Source: Microcaldota archaeon | GTDB lineage: Archaea > Micrarchaeota > Micrarchaeia > Anstonellales > Anstonellaceae | Direction of reading: 5' to 3' | DNA: 42,384 nucleotides | Assembly: GCA_021814005.1 (NCBI GenBank) | Contig: JAKAJC010000010.1 | Location: 1 to 42,384, forward strand | Part shown: positions 23,373 through 32,278 of the stretch, piece after piece | How positions within the stretch are numbered: the stretch's first letter is position 1 | Layout: every line of letters begins with the position of its first letter | The notes under the pieces: model-generated | Seen by the model: only the letters and a program-made list of their open reading frames with translations | What the model was told of the DNA's origin: nothing | The model's database searches: none | Position numbers and translations under genes: made by a program

Positions 23373-25118
23373 ATGGGCAAACTCATCCGCATCTCCGGTC
23401 CGGTCGTCGAGGCAGAAGCCATGAGCGGCTCGGCCATGTATGATGTCGTCAAAGTGGGCAAGGAAGGGCTCATGGGCGAAATCATCAAAATTGTCGGCGA
23501 CCGCGCCATCATTCAGGTTTACGAGGACACGGCAGGTTTGCAGCCGGGCGAGCCGGTGGACGGCACAGGCCTTCCGCTCTCGGTCGAGCTCGGCCCCGGA
23601 CTTCTCACCTCAATCTACGACGGCATCCAGCGCCCGCTGGAGGCCATTGCCGAAAAAACCGGCTCGCTCTTTCTGCCCAGAGGAGTGTCGGTGCCGCCCC
23701 TTGACCGCGCCAAGAAATGGGATTTCAAGGCGGTAATGAAGGGGGGCGACAAGGTCAAGCGCGGCGATGTCCTCGGCACTGTTCAGGAAACCGACCTCAT
23801 CTTGCACAAAGTGCTCGCGCCCCGCGACGGCATTGTCAAATCAGTCAAGAGCGGCAAATTCACAATCGACGACACTGTTGCAGTCATCGAGTCGGCGGGC
23901 AAGAGCCACCCTCTCACAATGGTGGTGCGCCAGCCGGTGCGCAAAGCGCGCCAGTGCGCCGAAAAGCTCGACCCCACAATTCCTCTCATCACAGGACAGC
24001 GCGTGGTGGACATGTTTTTCCCGATTGCAAAGGGAGGCACATGCGCCATTCCCGGCCCGTTCGGCTCGGGCAAAACAGTCACACAGCACCAGTTTGCCAA
24101 ATGGTCTGACACCCAAATTGTGGTCTACATCGGCTGCGGAGAGCGCGGCAACGAGATGACCGACGTGCTGACAGAATTCCCGCACCTTGTCGACCCCAAG
24201 TCGGGCAAGCCGCTCATGCAGCGCACCATTCTCATCGCCAACACATCCAACATGCCGGTGGCGGCCCGTGAAGCCTCGATTTACACAGGCATCACAATCG
24301 CCGAATACTACCGCGACATGGGCTATGACGTCGCCCTGATGGCCGACTCCACCTCGAGGTGGGCCGAAGCCATGCGTGAAATCGGCGGACGCTTGGAAGA
24401 AATGCCTGGTGAAGAGGGTTACCCCGCTTACCTTGCGCGCCGTTTGGCCGAATTCTATGAACGCGCCGGCCGTGTCCGCACACTCGGCTCTGACGAGCGC
24501 TACGGCTCCATCACAATCATCGGCGCCGTCTCCCCGCCCGGAGGAGACATCAACGAGCCTGTCTCGCAAAACACCCTGCGTGTCACCAAAGTGTATCTTG
24601 CACTCGAGGCATCCCTTGCCCAGCGCAGACACTTCCCCGCCTTCAACTGGCTGCGCTCCTACTCGCTCTACACAGACACGCTCGACAAATGGTACACGCA
24701 AAACATTTCGGCCGACTGGACAAAACTGCGCGCCGAGTCGATGGCACTCTTGCAGAAAGAGGCCGAGCTGCAGGAAATCGTGCAGCTGGTCGGACCTGAC
24801 GCCCTGCCCGAAAAGGAGCAGCTGGTGCTTGCAACCACGCGCTCATTGCGCGAGGACTTTTTGCAGCAGTCGGCCTTCCACGAAATCGACACCTACTCGT
24901 CCATGCGCAAGCAGTATCTGATGCTGCGCAACATTCTGGCAGTGCACGCGCGCGCCACAGCCGCCCTCGACATGGGCCTGCAGCTCAAGCGTGTTCTTGC
25001 AATGCCGATTCGCGAAAAAGTGGGCCGCATGAAAGAGGTCAGCGAGGCCAACCTCGTGCAGCTCGAGCACATGCAGGGCGACATCGACAAGGCGTTCGAT
25101 GAAGTGGCCCGGCAATAA
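23373..25118 (+). CDS. atpA: A-type ATPase catalytic subunit A
   Basis: The 581-residue catalytic subunit carries the nucleotide site at the A/B interface. The N-terminal barrel ([14 protein letters not shown]) is followed by the non-homologous region (about 115-190) found in A/V-type but not F-type subunits. The P-loop is GPFGSGKT (228-235). Later come the signatures [32 protein letters not shown] and the C-terminal helices. No intein is present, unlike in some archaea. AGGTGA lies before the ATG. Confidence 0.98.
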   Translation: MGKLIRISGPVVEAEAMSGSAMYDVVKVGKEGLMGEIIKIVGDRAIIQVYEDTAGLQPGEPVDGTGLPLSVELGPGLLTSIYDGIQRPLEAIAEKTGSLFLPRGVSVPPLDRAKKWDFKAVMKGGDKVKRGDVLGTVQETDLILHKVLAPRDGIVKSVKSGKFTIDDTVAVIESAGKSHPLTMVVRQPVRKARQCAEKLDPTIPLITGQRVVDMFFPIAKGGTCAIPGPFGSGKTVTQHQFAKWSDTQIVVYIGCGERGNEMTDVLTEFPHLVDPKSGKPLMQRTILIANTSNMPVAAREASIYTGITIAEYYRDMGYDVALMADSTSRWAEAMREIGGRLEEMPGEEGYPAYLARRLAEFYERAGRVRTLGSDERYGSITIIGAVSPPGGDINEPVSQNTLRVTKVYLALEASLAQRRHFPAFNWLRSYSLYTDTLDKWYTQNISADWTKLRAESMALLQKEAELQEIVQLVGPDALPEKEQLVLATTRSLREDFLQQSAFHEIDTYSSMRKQYLMLRNILAVHARATAALDMGLQLKRVLAMPIREKVGRMKEVSEANLVQLEHMQGDIDKAFDEVARQ

Positions 25119-25129
25119 AGGTGATGCTG

Positions 25130-26557
25130 ATGAAAGAATACAAAACAATCACCCAAATCGCAGGCCCGCTGGTATTCGTCTCCGACGTTTCCGGCGTGGG
25201 CTACAACGAAATGGTGGAAGTGCTTCTGCCCACTGGCGAGAAGCGCATGGGCCAAGTGCTCGAATCCGCCAAAGGCCTGGCCGTCATCCAGATTTTCGGA
25301 CCGACAGACGGCATCAACACCACGGGAACGCGCGTGCGCTTCCTTGGCGAAACCATGCGCCTTGGCGTGAGCACAGACATGCTTGGCCGCTCTTTCGACG
25401 GACTGGGCCGCCCGCGCGACGGCAAACCGCCGGTGACCGCAGAGAAGCGCATTGACATCAACGGCGCGGCTCTCAACCCCTTCATGCGCGACACGCCGTC
25501 CGACTTTATCCAGACCGGCATCTCCACCATTGACGGCCTCAACACTCTTGTGCGCGGGCAGAAGCTGCCCATCTTCACTGCATCAGGTCTGCCCCATTCG
25601 CAGCTGGCCGTGCAGATTGCGCGCCAGGCCCGCACTGTGTCCAAGCAGAAGGAGCCGTTCGCCGTCGTATTCGCCGCCGTCGGCATCACGCACGAGGAAT
25701 CGTCCTTCTTTATGCGCGAATTCCAGAACTCGGGCGCCCTTGAGCGCGCCGTGCTGTTTCTGAATCTTGCCGATGACCCGTCGGTGGAGCGCATCATCAC
25801 GCCCCGTCTTGCCCTCACAACAGCCGAATATCTGGCTTATGAGAAAGACATGCACGTGCTGGTCATTATCACAGACATGACCAACTACTGCGAGGCATTG
25901 CGTGAAATCGCCGCAGCCCGCGAAGAAGTTCCGGGCCGCCGTGGTTATCCGGGTTACATGTACACTGACTTGTCCAACATCTATGAGCGCGCCGGGCGCG
26001 TGAAGGGCAAGAAGGGCACCGTTACCCAGCTTGGTATTCTCACCATGCCGGGCGACGACATCACCCACCCAATTCCCGACCTGACCGGTTACATTACGGA
26101 AGGCCAGATTGTGCTGGGCCGTGACTTGCACCGCAAAAACATTTACCCGCCCGTGGACGTATTGCCCTGCCTTTCCCGTTTGATGAATCTGGGCATCGGC
26201 AAAGAGCGCACGCGCGAAGACCACCGCGGCATTGCCGACCAGCTCTACGCCGCTTACGCAACAGGCCGTGACTTGAGGTCTCTTGCGGCTGTCGTCGGGC
26301 AAGAAGCCCTTTCCGAAACCGACCGCCAGTATTTGTCATTTGCCGACTCGTTCGAGCAGCGCTTCATCAAGCAGGGCCACAACGATGACCGCACAATCGA
26401 GCAAACGCTTGATTTGGGCTGGGAGCTTCTCACAGTTTTGCCTGAGAGCGAGCTCAAACGCGTAAAGAAAGAGCACATCGAGAAATACGGCCGCAAGTTC
26501 AGGCACAAGAAAGAGGAGAAGAAAGAAACCGAAACTCCGGCCGCGCCGGCGCAATAG
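25130..26557 (+). CDS. atpB: A-type ATPase regulatory subunit B
   Basis: The 475-residue, non-catalytic partner of A is a full-length member. It opens [16 protein letters not shown], lacks a true P-loop ([18 protein letters not shown] replaces it, as normal), and has [35 protein letters not shown], the family hallmark. A Lys/Glu-rich tail ends it. The ATG at 25130 follows AAAGGTGA at a proper distance. The short gap to the D subunit contains a possible 18-codon reading frame. Confidence 0.97.
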   Translation: MKEYKTITQIAGPLVFVSDVSGVGYNEMVEVLLPTGEKRMGQVLESAKGLAVIQIFGPTDGINTTGTRVRFLGETMRLGVSTDMLGRSFDGLGRPRDGKPPVTAEKRIDINGAALNPFMRDTPSDFIQTGISTIDGLNTLVRGQKLPIFTASGLPHSQLAVQIARQARTVSKQKEPFAVVFAAVGITHEESSFFMREFQNSGALERAVLFLNLADDPSVERIITPRLALTTAEYLAYEKDMHVLVIITDMTNYCEALREIAAAREEVPGRRGYPGYMYTDLSNIYERAGRVKGKKGTVTQLGILTMPGDDITHPIPDLTGYITEGQIVLGRDLHRKNIYPPVDVLPCLSRLMNLGIGKERTREDHRGIADQLYAAYATGRDLRSLAAVVGQEALSETDRQYLSFADSFEQRFIKQGHNDDRTIEQTLDLGWELLTVLPESELKRVKKEHIEKYGRKFRHKKEEKKETETPAAPAQ

Positions 26558-26565
26558 GTGAAACT

Positions 26566-26622
26566 ATGAACAAACTCTCCCGCCGCGCACGCGCGCGCAA
26601 CCGCATAAATCTCGTGATTTGA
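26566..26622 (+). CDS. Possible 18-residue basic peptide between ATPase B and D genes
   Basis: Between the B and D genes an ATG at 26566 has GGTGA (26557-26561) only four bases ahead, and the frame runs 18 codons to TGA. The peptide would be MNKLSRRARARNRINLVI, very basic. It could be a real mini-protein, a translated leader coupling B and D, or chance. The low-complexity CGCGCG run inside argues for caution. Confidence 0.3.
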   Translation: MNKLSRRARARNRINLVI

Positions 26623-26642
26623 ACAGACAAGAGGAATAATCC

Positions 26643-27323
26643 ATGGCAGAAAACCCGAACCCGACCCGGATGGAGCTCATCAAGTCACGCGAGCGCATCA
26701 AGCTTGCCCGCAAGGGCCACAAGCTGCTCAAGCAGAAGCGCGACGTGCTGATTATGGAGTTCTTCAAAATCCTCTCGCGCGCGCAGGATTTGCGCGACGA
26801 GCTCAACACCCAGATGGCTGAAGCATACAAGGCCATGGCTGTTGCGCAGGCGCACCACGGGGTTGCCGAAGTCGAAGCAATTGCCATGTCGGTCGAGGGC
26901 GACCCATCGGTTTCCATCAACGTCAAAAACGTCATGGGCCTCAAAATCCCCTCAATCAAGGCCGAAGTGAGCGAGAAGCCGCTCATGGAGCGCGGTTATT
27001 CAATTATCGGCAGTTCTGCCAAAATCGACGAATCAGCCGCCGCCTTCTCATCCGCTCTGGTGATGATTGTCCGTTTGGCTGAAACAGAAAATGCAATCCG
27101 CAAGCTGATTCGCGAAATCGAGAAAACGAAAAGGCGCGTCAACGCACTTGAATATGTCATGCTGCCCCGCCTCGAATCTCAGGCATTGTCCATCTCATTC
27201 CGTTTGCAGGAAATGGAGCGCGACTCTTTCGTCATGCTCAAGACAATCAAGCGCAAGCTTGACCGGGCTGCAGAAGAGAAGGAATACGCCGCCGCAATGA
27301 AGAAGAGAAAGTCTGCGGCCTAG
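26643..27323 (+). CDS. atpD: A-type ATPase subunit D (central shaft)
   Basis: The 226-residue rotor shaft turns inside the A3B3 head. It starts NPTRMELIKSRERIKLARKGHKLLKQKRDVLI, a strong family signature. Two long helices follow, joined by a variable middle, with RRVNALEYVMLPRLESQALSISFRLQEMERDSFVMLKTIKRK at the C-terminal helix. AGAGGA precedes the start. It is the last gene of the operon; a separate TATA box drives the next gene. Confidence 0.95.
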   Translation: MAENPNPTRMELIKSRERIKLARKGHKLLKQKRDVLIMEFFKILSRAQDLRDELNTQMAEAYKAMAVAQAHHGVAEVEAIAMSVEGDPSVSINVKNVMGLKIPSIKAEVSEKPLMERGYSIIGSSAKIDESAAAFSSALVMIVRLAETENAIRKLIREIEKTKRRVNALEYVMLPRLESQALSISFRLQEMERDSFVMLKTIKRKLDRAAEEKEYAAAMKKRKSAA

Positions 27324-27327
27324 AAAA

Positions 27328-27338
27328 CCTAATTAATC
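27328..27338 (+). promoter_or_regulatory. TATA-like element for the flavoprotein gene (leaderless)
   Basis: The element cctaattaatc is centred about 26 bases before the ATG at 27359, with no ribosome site between. Confidence 0.5.
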
Positions 27339-27358
27339 TCACTTCCCTCTCTCCAGCC

Positions 27359-27934
27359 ATGGCACTCACCATCTCCATAATCCTCGGCACGGTCCGCGAC
27401 GGACGCTTGGGAATCCGCTATGCCCGATACATTGAGCAGGCGGTGAAGGCAAAAGGCCACAATGCCATTCTCATCGACCCGCTTGAATATGATTTGCCCC
27501 TTTTGCGCAAGCGCTATTCAGACTACAAGGCAGGCGAGCAAATCCCGCCGGCCGTCTCCAAACTGCATGACATCTTCCTCAGTTCCGACGCCTTCATTCT
27601 TGTTTCTGCAGAATACAACCACTGCCCGCCTCCCGCCATGCTCAATACCATAGACCACTTCTACACCGAATTCGCAAAAAAGCCGGCCGGAATCGCCTGC
27701 TATTCGGCAGGCCCGTTCGGCGGCGTGCGCGCCGCCTATGCCCTGCGCAACCTGTGCGGTGAAATCGGGGCTCTCTCAATCCAGAAAACAATGCCCTGCC
27801 CGGCAGTGCAGGACGCGTTCGATGAAAACGGCACGCCCAAGGATGCGGCAGCGTGGAAAAAACGCTCTGACGAATTCATCGAGCAGTTGGAATGGTACGC
27901 AGTTCCCCTCAAGGCCGCACGTGCGAAAAAATAG
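27359..27934 (+). CDS. NAD(P)H-dependent FMN reductase family flavoprotein
   Basis: The 191-residue flavodoxin-like protein is of the SsuE/chromate-reductase type. The FMN phosphate loop is GTVRDGRLGIRYA. The second flavin contact is the run SAEYNHCPPPAMLNTIDHF, matching the family's PEYN...LKNAID. A third region is SAGPFGGVRAAYALRNL. Such proteins reduce quinones, azo compounds, chromate or free flavin; the substrate here is unknown. It follows the ATPase operon but has its own TATA element. A hairpin terminator follows. Confidence 0.88.
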   Translation: MALTISIILGTVRDGRLGIRYARYIEQAVKAKGHNAILIDPLEYDLPLLRKRYSDYKAGEQIPPAVSKLHDIFLSSDAFILVSAEYNHCPPPAMLNTIDHFYTEFAKKPAGIACYSAGPFGGVRAAYALRNLCGEIGALSIQKTMPCPAVQDAFDENGTPKDAAAWKKRSDEFIEQLEWYAVPLKAARAKK

Positions 27935-27956
27935 TTTTCTTTTTCTTTCCCGGGGG

Positions 27957-27991
27957 TTTCTTTTTTCTTTTCCGCAGAAAAGAAAAAGAAA
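27957..27991. terminator. Bidirectional hairpin terminator between convergent genes
   Basis: A pyrimidine tract (27957-27972) and a purine tract (27977-27991) form about 15 base pairs around a CGCA loop, with T-runs on either strand. It lies between the flavoprotein gene (plus) and tRNA-Gln (minus). Confidence 0.7.
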
Positions 27992-27997
27992 GGCCCT

Positions 27998-28069
27998 TAG
28001 CCCCTACCGGATTCGAACCGGTGTCACCAGGTTCAAAGCCTGGTGTCCTTGCCGCTAGACGAAGGGGCT
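27998..28069 (-). tRNA. tRNA-Gln (anticodon UUG)
   Basis: The minus strand folds as a 72-base tRNA. The acceptor AGCCCCT pairs with AGGGGCT; the anticodon stem CCAGG/CCTGG encloses CTTTGAA, so the anticodon is TTG (UUG). The T-arm CCGGTTCGAATCCGG is intact. No CCA is encoded, no intron is seen. Confidence 0.95.
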
Positions 28070-28093
28070 GTTCCATCATTTATTTCAAGTTTC

Positions 28094-28103
28094 AAATTTA
28101 AAT
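28094..28103 (-). promoter_or_regulatory. TATA box of tRNA-Gln
   Basis: The element atttaaattt (minus strand) is centred about 29 bases before the tRNA 5' end. Confidence 0.6.
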
Positions 28104-28181
28104 AGCCATCAACGCGCCGCACTCGTCCAAATGTGCCAACTCTTTTATACTCCCTGCGCGTGAGCCGAGCCGGTGGTATTT

Positions 28182-29399
28182 GTGAAACCGGTTTTTGTCG
28201 TCCTCGTTCTTGCGTTCGGCCTTCTTCTGGCCGGCTGCGCTCAAAACCAGCCTGCTCAGAACAACCCGCAAGGCGCTTCAGCCGCCGGAGCGGCCGCGGC
28301 CTGCACGCCCTCGTGGCAGTGCGGCGACTGGAGCAACTGCACAAGCAGTTCCACCCAGACGCGCGAATGCACAGACAAGAATTCCTGCGGCACGTCAAGT
28401 GGCAAACCGGCCTCAAGTCAGGCCTGCACCTACGTTGCCCCGTTCCAGCCGGTTCATCTGACATACACTCTCAGCACGCCAGCCGGCCCAGGCGGAATCC
28501 AGTCGGTGCAAAGGGACTATTACTTGGACGAGAAAACCACATGCGACGGCAAGCCGGCGCTCAACGGTCTGATAAAAACCTCGCTTCCAAACGGCCCTGC
28601 CGAGGCATCGAGCTATGCCAAAGTCACCGTTTATCTTGACACCGGCGAGGCTGCATATTCCAACGACATGACAAGCAGCGACATCGGTTTTGACAGCGCC
28701 AGGCCGAGCATCGGCGACCTCGACATGGGATTCTACTTCTCCTCGCTCGTTGCCAAGGGCGGCAAGAACATGCTCTCGGCCGAGGTGTGGAATTCCACCC
28801 GCCCAGTCATCCTCAAAGGCGTAGGCGCTTTCGGCGGAGCCGGTGACTATTCCATAGTGCAGACCGGCTCCAGCTCAGCGGCAGGAGTCACATGCACGAA
28901 TTTCGTGCTCAGCGGCAAGGCCAGCAATTTCGGCGGGCAGATGGAGAGCTGCGTCCATCTTCTACCGGATTTGAACCTGCCGGTGATGACAGGCGCGGCA
29001 TACGGGCAGGGCGGCCCGTCCTGGTCTCTCTCATCCATTAAGCGCGAGAAGAGCCCAACCACCTATTACCCGCAGTGCCTCACGCCGATAAAATGCCCCT
29101 CCCTCTCAGCTCCGACCTATGAGGAATACGGCCAGTGCAACATGCAGAACAAGACCTACAACACCGAATACGACGCCAACGGCTGCGTGACCTCATTCAC
29201 CTGCACCACATTCGAGGCCCGCGCCCGCAGCGAAATAGCCTGGATGCAGCGCGGCGGCAACTGCCAGGTGAACGATGCATTGGTGCAGCAGGCGGCCGGC
29301 TGCTGGGCAAGGCAGGGCAACACCAACTTCCGCTCAAGCGGCCAGTCCAACTGCATCACCGAAGTGGAATGCATGATGCCGCAGCCCGGTCCCAACTAG
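28182..29399 (+). CDS. Lipoprotein with thrombospondin type 1-like Cys motif
   Basis: The 405-residue exported protein has a hydrophobic signal with a lipobox-like LLLAGC. A Cys-rich unit follows (CTPSWQCGDWSNCTSSS, then QTRECTDKNSCGT), the TSP1-like pattern often seen in archaeal surface proteins. The middle is a beta-rich region of unknown fold (VHLTYTLSTPAGPGG). The C-terminal Cys-rich end (residues about 290-400) has a YNTEYDANGCVTSFTC unit. Start: a GTG at 28182 with GGTGG five bases upstream is favoured over a GTG at 28173. A TATA element lies near 28142. The function is unknown; adhesion or ligand binding is plausible. Confidence 0.75.
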   Translation: MKPVFVVLVLAFGLLLAGCAQNQPAQNNPQGASAAGAAAACTPSWQCGDWSNCTSSSTQTRECTDKNSCGTSSGKPASSQACTYVAPFQPVHLTYTLSTPAGPGGIQSVQRDYYLDEKTTCDGKPALNGLIKTSLPNGPAEASSYAKVTVYLDTGEAAYSNDMTSSDIGFDSARPSIGDLDMGFYFSSLVAKGGKNMLSAEVWNSTRPVILKGVGAFGGAGDYSIVQTGSSSAAGVTCTNFVLSGKASNFGGQMESCVHLLPDLNLPVMTGAAYGQGGPSWSLSSIKREKSPTTYYPQCLTPIKCPSLSAPTYEEYGQCNMQNKTYNTEYDANGCVTSFTCTTFEARARSEIAWMQRGGNCQVNDALVQQAAGCWARQGNTNFRSSGQSNCITEVECMMPQPGPN

Positions 29400-29403
29400 G
29401 CAG

Positions 29404-29428
29404 GTCTTTTTTCTTTTAATTTTTTAGG
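29404..29428 (+). terminator. T-rich terminator between convergent genes
   Basis: Successive T-runs (cttttttc, ttttaatttttt) follow the lipoprotein gene in a 36-base convergent gap before proS. Confidence 0.5.
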
Positions 29429-29435
29429 TTTGGCT

Positions 29436-30890
29436 CTAGTATTGCCGCGCCACATACGCGAAATGCTTTGCCGCGTGGCCGCAATGCACGCATTTCTCGC
29501 CATGGGCCGGCGCAATCTCGCCGAATTTGATGCCGCGCACATCGCCGACAAGCTTTGCCTTTATCTCATCGGCGCAGGCCTTTCCTTCCGCCTTTTCCAT
29601 TGAGCAGTAGGGAACACGCACAATGGAGCCGTGTTCAAGTCCTGCTTTCAATTCATCCATTGTTTTTGCATGCGCAAGATGGGAATTGAAGTATTCATCC
29701 GCCTTTGCCGTCAGCCGCTTGGACAGCAGGCCGCCCTCATGCCTGATTGTTTCAACCGCCTTGTCAAGCGGCACAGTAGCTTTTGTTTTTGGCGGCGCGT
29801 CGCGCACAACAAGAGTAAGTGATTTCTGCTCCGCCTCCCGCCCGCCGACTTCAACGCGCATGGGCACGCCGTGCAGCTCCCAGTGGTTATACTTGAAGCC
29901 AGGCGTATTCGGCGTGTCGTCAATTTTGGCGCGAAGGCCCGCATGCTGGAGTTTGGCCAGCACCTCTTGTGTATATTTGCCGATGGCCGCCCCATCCTTG
30001 TCTTTGCCCAAAATAGGCACAATCACAACCTGAAGCGGGGCGAAATCAAAAGGCAGCACCAGCCCCTTGCTGTCGCCGTGCACAGAGAACATTGCTCCGT
30101 AGATGCGCGAGATGCAGGGGCCGTAGCACGTTTGCCATACGGGCGAGCGGTTTCCTTTCTCATCCTGATAATTCACGTTGAATGCCTTGGCAAAATTGGT
30201 GCCAAGCAAATGTGTGGAAGGCAATTGAAGCACTCTTCCGTCCGGCATCAATGTGTCTGCCGCATAAGTGTGAACCGCGCCGGGGAATTTGTCCCACTCC
30301 GGCCTCTGGAAGAAGAGGAAAGGTATTCCAAATTGCTGATGCACCACTGCCTCAGTCATCTCCATGTCCTCTTTCACCTGCCCCCTTGCTCCTTTCTCGT
30401 CTGCAAAGCAGTCATGGGCCTCAATCCAGTGGAATTCTCTTGAGCGGAAGAACGGCTTGGTGGCTTTTGTTTCATAGCGCCACACCTGACAAGATTGGTA
30501 AATTTTGAGTGGAAGGTCAGCGAGGCCTTGAATCCACAAGGCATACATCTGATACATAGCCGTCTCGGAAGTGGGCCTCATTGCAAGCCGCTCCTCAAGC
30601 TTGTTTGTGCCCGCCATGTCAACCCAGAACACCTGCGGCGTGAATCCCTCGACGTGCTCCCCCTCAATCTTGAAATTTCCTTCCGGAATCAGCGCGGGAA
30701 AGAGTGCGGGCGAATGGCCCTTTTTCTCCAGTTCAGCCTCGTAGGCTGAATACATCAGTTTCATGCTCTTGACAGACCACGGCCTGAATACAACAAAGCC
30801 CTTGACATTGTAGCGCAGGTCAGCCAAAGCAGCGTCCGAGATGATGGTGTTGAACCACTCTGAGAAGTTCTTGGATTTGTCGATGTTCAT
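29436..30890 (-). CDS. proS: Prolyl-tRNA synthetase, archaeal/eukaryotic type
   Basis: Class II synthetase charging tRNA-Pro; 484 residues from the ATG at 30890 (MNIDKSKNFSEWFN), a typical archaeal start. The catalytic domain has MRPTSETAMY, CQVWRYETKATKPFFRSREFHWIEAHDCF (motif 2 region) and VYGMFS-like motif 3 region. The anticodon domain follows (QVVIVPILGKD), then a C-terminal zinc-type domain with CVHCGH and the terminal Tyr, typical of the archaeal class; no bacterial-type editing insert is present. Divergent from the metalloprotease gene, with one central AT-rich TATA region. Confidence 0.96.
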   Translation of the reverse strand: MNIDKSKNFSEWFNTIISDAALADLRYNVKGFVVFRPWSVKSMKLMYSAYEAELEKKGHSPALFPALIPEGNFKIEGEHVEGFTPQVFWVDMAGTNKLEERLAMRPTSETAMYQMYALWIQGLADLPLKIYQSCQVWRYETKATKPFFRSREFHWIEAHDCFADEKGARGQVKEDMEMTEAVVHQQFGIPFLFFQRPEWDKFPGAVHTYAADTLMPDGRVLQLPSTHLLGTNFAKAFNVNYQDEKGNRSPVWQTCYGPCISRIYGAMFSVHGDSKGLVLPFDFAPLQVVIVPILGKDKDGAAIGKYTQEVLAKLQHAGLRAKIDDTPNTPGFKYNHWELHGVPMRVEVGGREAEQKSLTLVVRDAPPKTKATVPLDKAVETIRHEGGLLSKRLTAKADEYFNSHLAHAKTMDELKAGLEHGSIVRVPYCSMEKAEGKACADEIKAKLVGDVRGIKFGEIAPAHGEKCVHCGHAAKHFAYVARQY

Positions 30891-30911
30891 AAATGGGTTT
30901 TGCTTGCTCGG

Positions 30912-30928
30912 AGTTATTAATGTTATTA
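30912..30928. promoter_or_regulatory. Shared TATA region of proS and the metalloprotease gene
   Basis: The AT-rich block agttattaatgttatta, nearly symmetric, is central in the 62-base divergent gap. Its middle is about 30 bases from the proS start and 33 from the metalloprotease start. Confidence 0.5.
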
Positions 30929-30952
30929 CCAAAAGTTTGCCTGGCGAAATCA

Positions 30953-31924
30953 ATGTTTTTGTTCCAATCTCAAATGCAGAAAACGCCAACCGCGGCCGAA
31001 AAAGCGCCGCAAATTTATGATATGCTCACTATAAAAAGAGTCGAAATAACTGTAAGGAACGAAACTGAGGTTGAGGCTGCCATGCGCGGCACCTGGCTTT
31101 TTGACAGGACAATAAAGGCCCTGCGCAACGACGGCTATAATGGCAGTTTTTTCATAGATTCTGACATTAGTAAAGTGAAAGGATTGACCGAAAGCATGCT
31201 TACAAAGAATTATCTTGGGGATGCACTCTACGCTCATTCGCTCAAGTCGCCTCTCATGGTATTTGTCTTAGCCCCATATTTTTCAAGAGCCATGGAAGGG
31301 GGGTTCGGCCCTTCTATGACTGCAGGGTATTACGTACCCAATACAAATGCCATACTTCTTCGAGACCCGGAGGCGCTTGGCTCAAACGCCTTGGAATCCT
31401 TATGGAGGCTTGTTTTCCCCAAAGAGAATTTCCAGAGGGACGGGGCGAGTTATGATGAAAACGAGCTTACGCTCACCCGAATTCTCTTACATGAAGCGCA
31501 TCACAGATATTCGTACAGGCGCAGCGACATATTTGTTTCGTATGGGGGCAAAAAAGACGACCCCCCGAATTGGCTTGATGAGGGGATAACCGAATTTCTC
31601 ACCTTAAGGCTCATGGCCTCAAGCAAAATACCTGTTCCGAATTGTTCATATATCGGGGAAGTCGAAGCAATCCATCTTTTATCGCAGGTTGCTGACCCGG
31701 ATGTGATAAAACAGGCATATTTTAGCGGGGATTTCACTGTGGTGATGAAACAATTTGATGCCAAGCTCGGGCAGGGCGCGTTTAGGGAGCTTATGCGCTA
31801 CAATTATGCGGCAGATGCAATCGATTACCTTGAGAATTTGATGGATGACAAAAATATCAAGTATGATAATTGGGATGAAGACGCTGCAACCCTTGGAACG
31901 CGGATTGCAGGCGCTAGGAAGTGA
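30953..31924 (+). CDS. Putative zinc metalloprotease (HExxH, gluzincin-like)
   Basis: The 323-residue protein has the zinc motif HEAHH (180-184) in ILLHEAHHRYSYR. WLDEGITEFLTLRL follows about 25 residues later and supplies the third ligand, as in M1/MA-clan peptidases. No signal peptide is evident, so it is probably cytosolic. Starts at 30953 or 30974 are possible; the TATA distance favours the first. The DNA is AT-richer and uses AAA, ATA and TTA codons more than the neighbours, which hints at separate ancestry. The next gene starts six bases after its stop. The substrate is unknown. Confidence 0.72.
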   Translation: MFLFQSQMQKTPTAAEKAPQIYDMLTIKRVEITVRNETEVEAAMRGTWLFDRTIKALRNDGYNGSFFIDSDISKVKGLTESMLTKNYLGDALYAHSLKSPLMVFVLAPYFSRAMEGGFGPSMTAGYYVPNTNAILLRDPEALGSNALESLWRLVFPKENFQRDGASYDENELTLTRILLHEAHHRYSYRRSDIFVSYGGKKDDPPNWLDEGITEFLTLRLMASSKIPVPNCSYIGEVEAIHLLSQVADPDVIKQAYFSGDFTVVMKQFDAKLGQGAFRELMRYNYAADAIDYLENLMDDKNIKYDNWDEDAATLGTRIAGARK

Positions 31925-31929
31925 TTGGC

Positions 31930-32187
31930 ATGAAAAAAACAAGCGTCTCGGATATTCTCGTCAGCCAAGATTACAGGACTACAATTGAGTTTGCAAAACT
32001 TTGCGTCGAATCCTTAGATTTGAAAAAAGAGGAGGACAGACTTTGGATATCTAAAGAAATTAACAGCTACTTTACCTCGCTTATGCAAAACAATCCAAAA
32101 GTTTACTGCTACTTTAGGGCAACCCACACCGGACTTCTTGGGAAAATGTTAGGCGGCCCCGCAAAGAACGGAATAATATTTGATTAG
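31930..32187 (+). CDS. Small uncharacterised protein following the metalloprotease
   Basis: The 85-residue protein is not recognised. It is charged and probably helical (EFAKLCVESLDLKKEEDRLW) with a central Phe/Tyr-rich stretch (INSYFTSLMQNNPKVYCYFR). The ATG at 31930 is six bases after the metalloprotease stop with a GTGATTGG sequence ahead, so translation is likely coupled. It shares the AT-rich codon use of its neighbour. Confidence 0.6.
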   Translation: MKKTSVSDILVSQDYRTTIEFAKLCVESLDLKKEEDRLWISKEINSYFTSLMQNNPKVYCYFRATHTGLLGKMLGGPAKNGIIFD

Positions 32188-32278
32188 GCGGATTCTGAGA
32201 GAAGCTCGGCTTGAAAAGACTAATAAAGCTCGTCTCGGAATGCTCGAACGAAAGCGCGGCTAAAATGGGGTGCTGTCT

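Noticed and set aside
23373-26557. Intein or frameshift in the ATPase A or B genes
   Set aside because: Both reading frames are full length with continuous family motifs.
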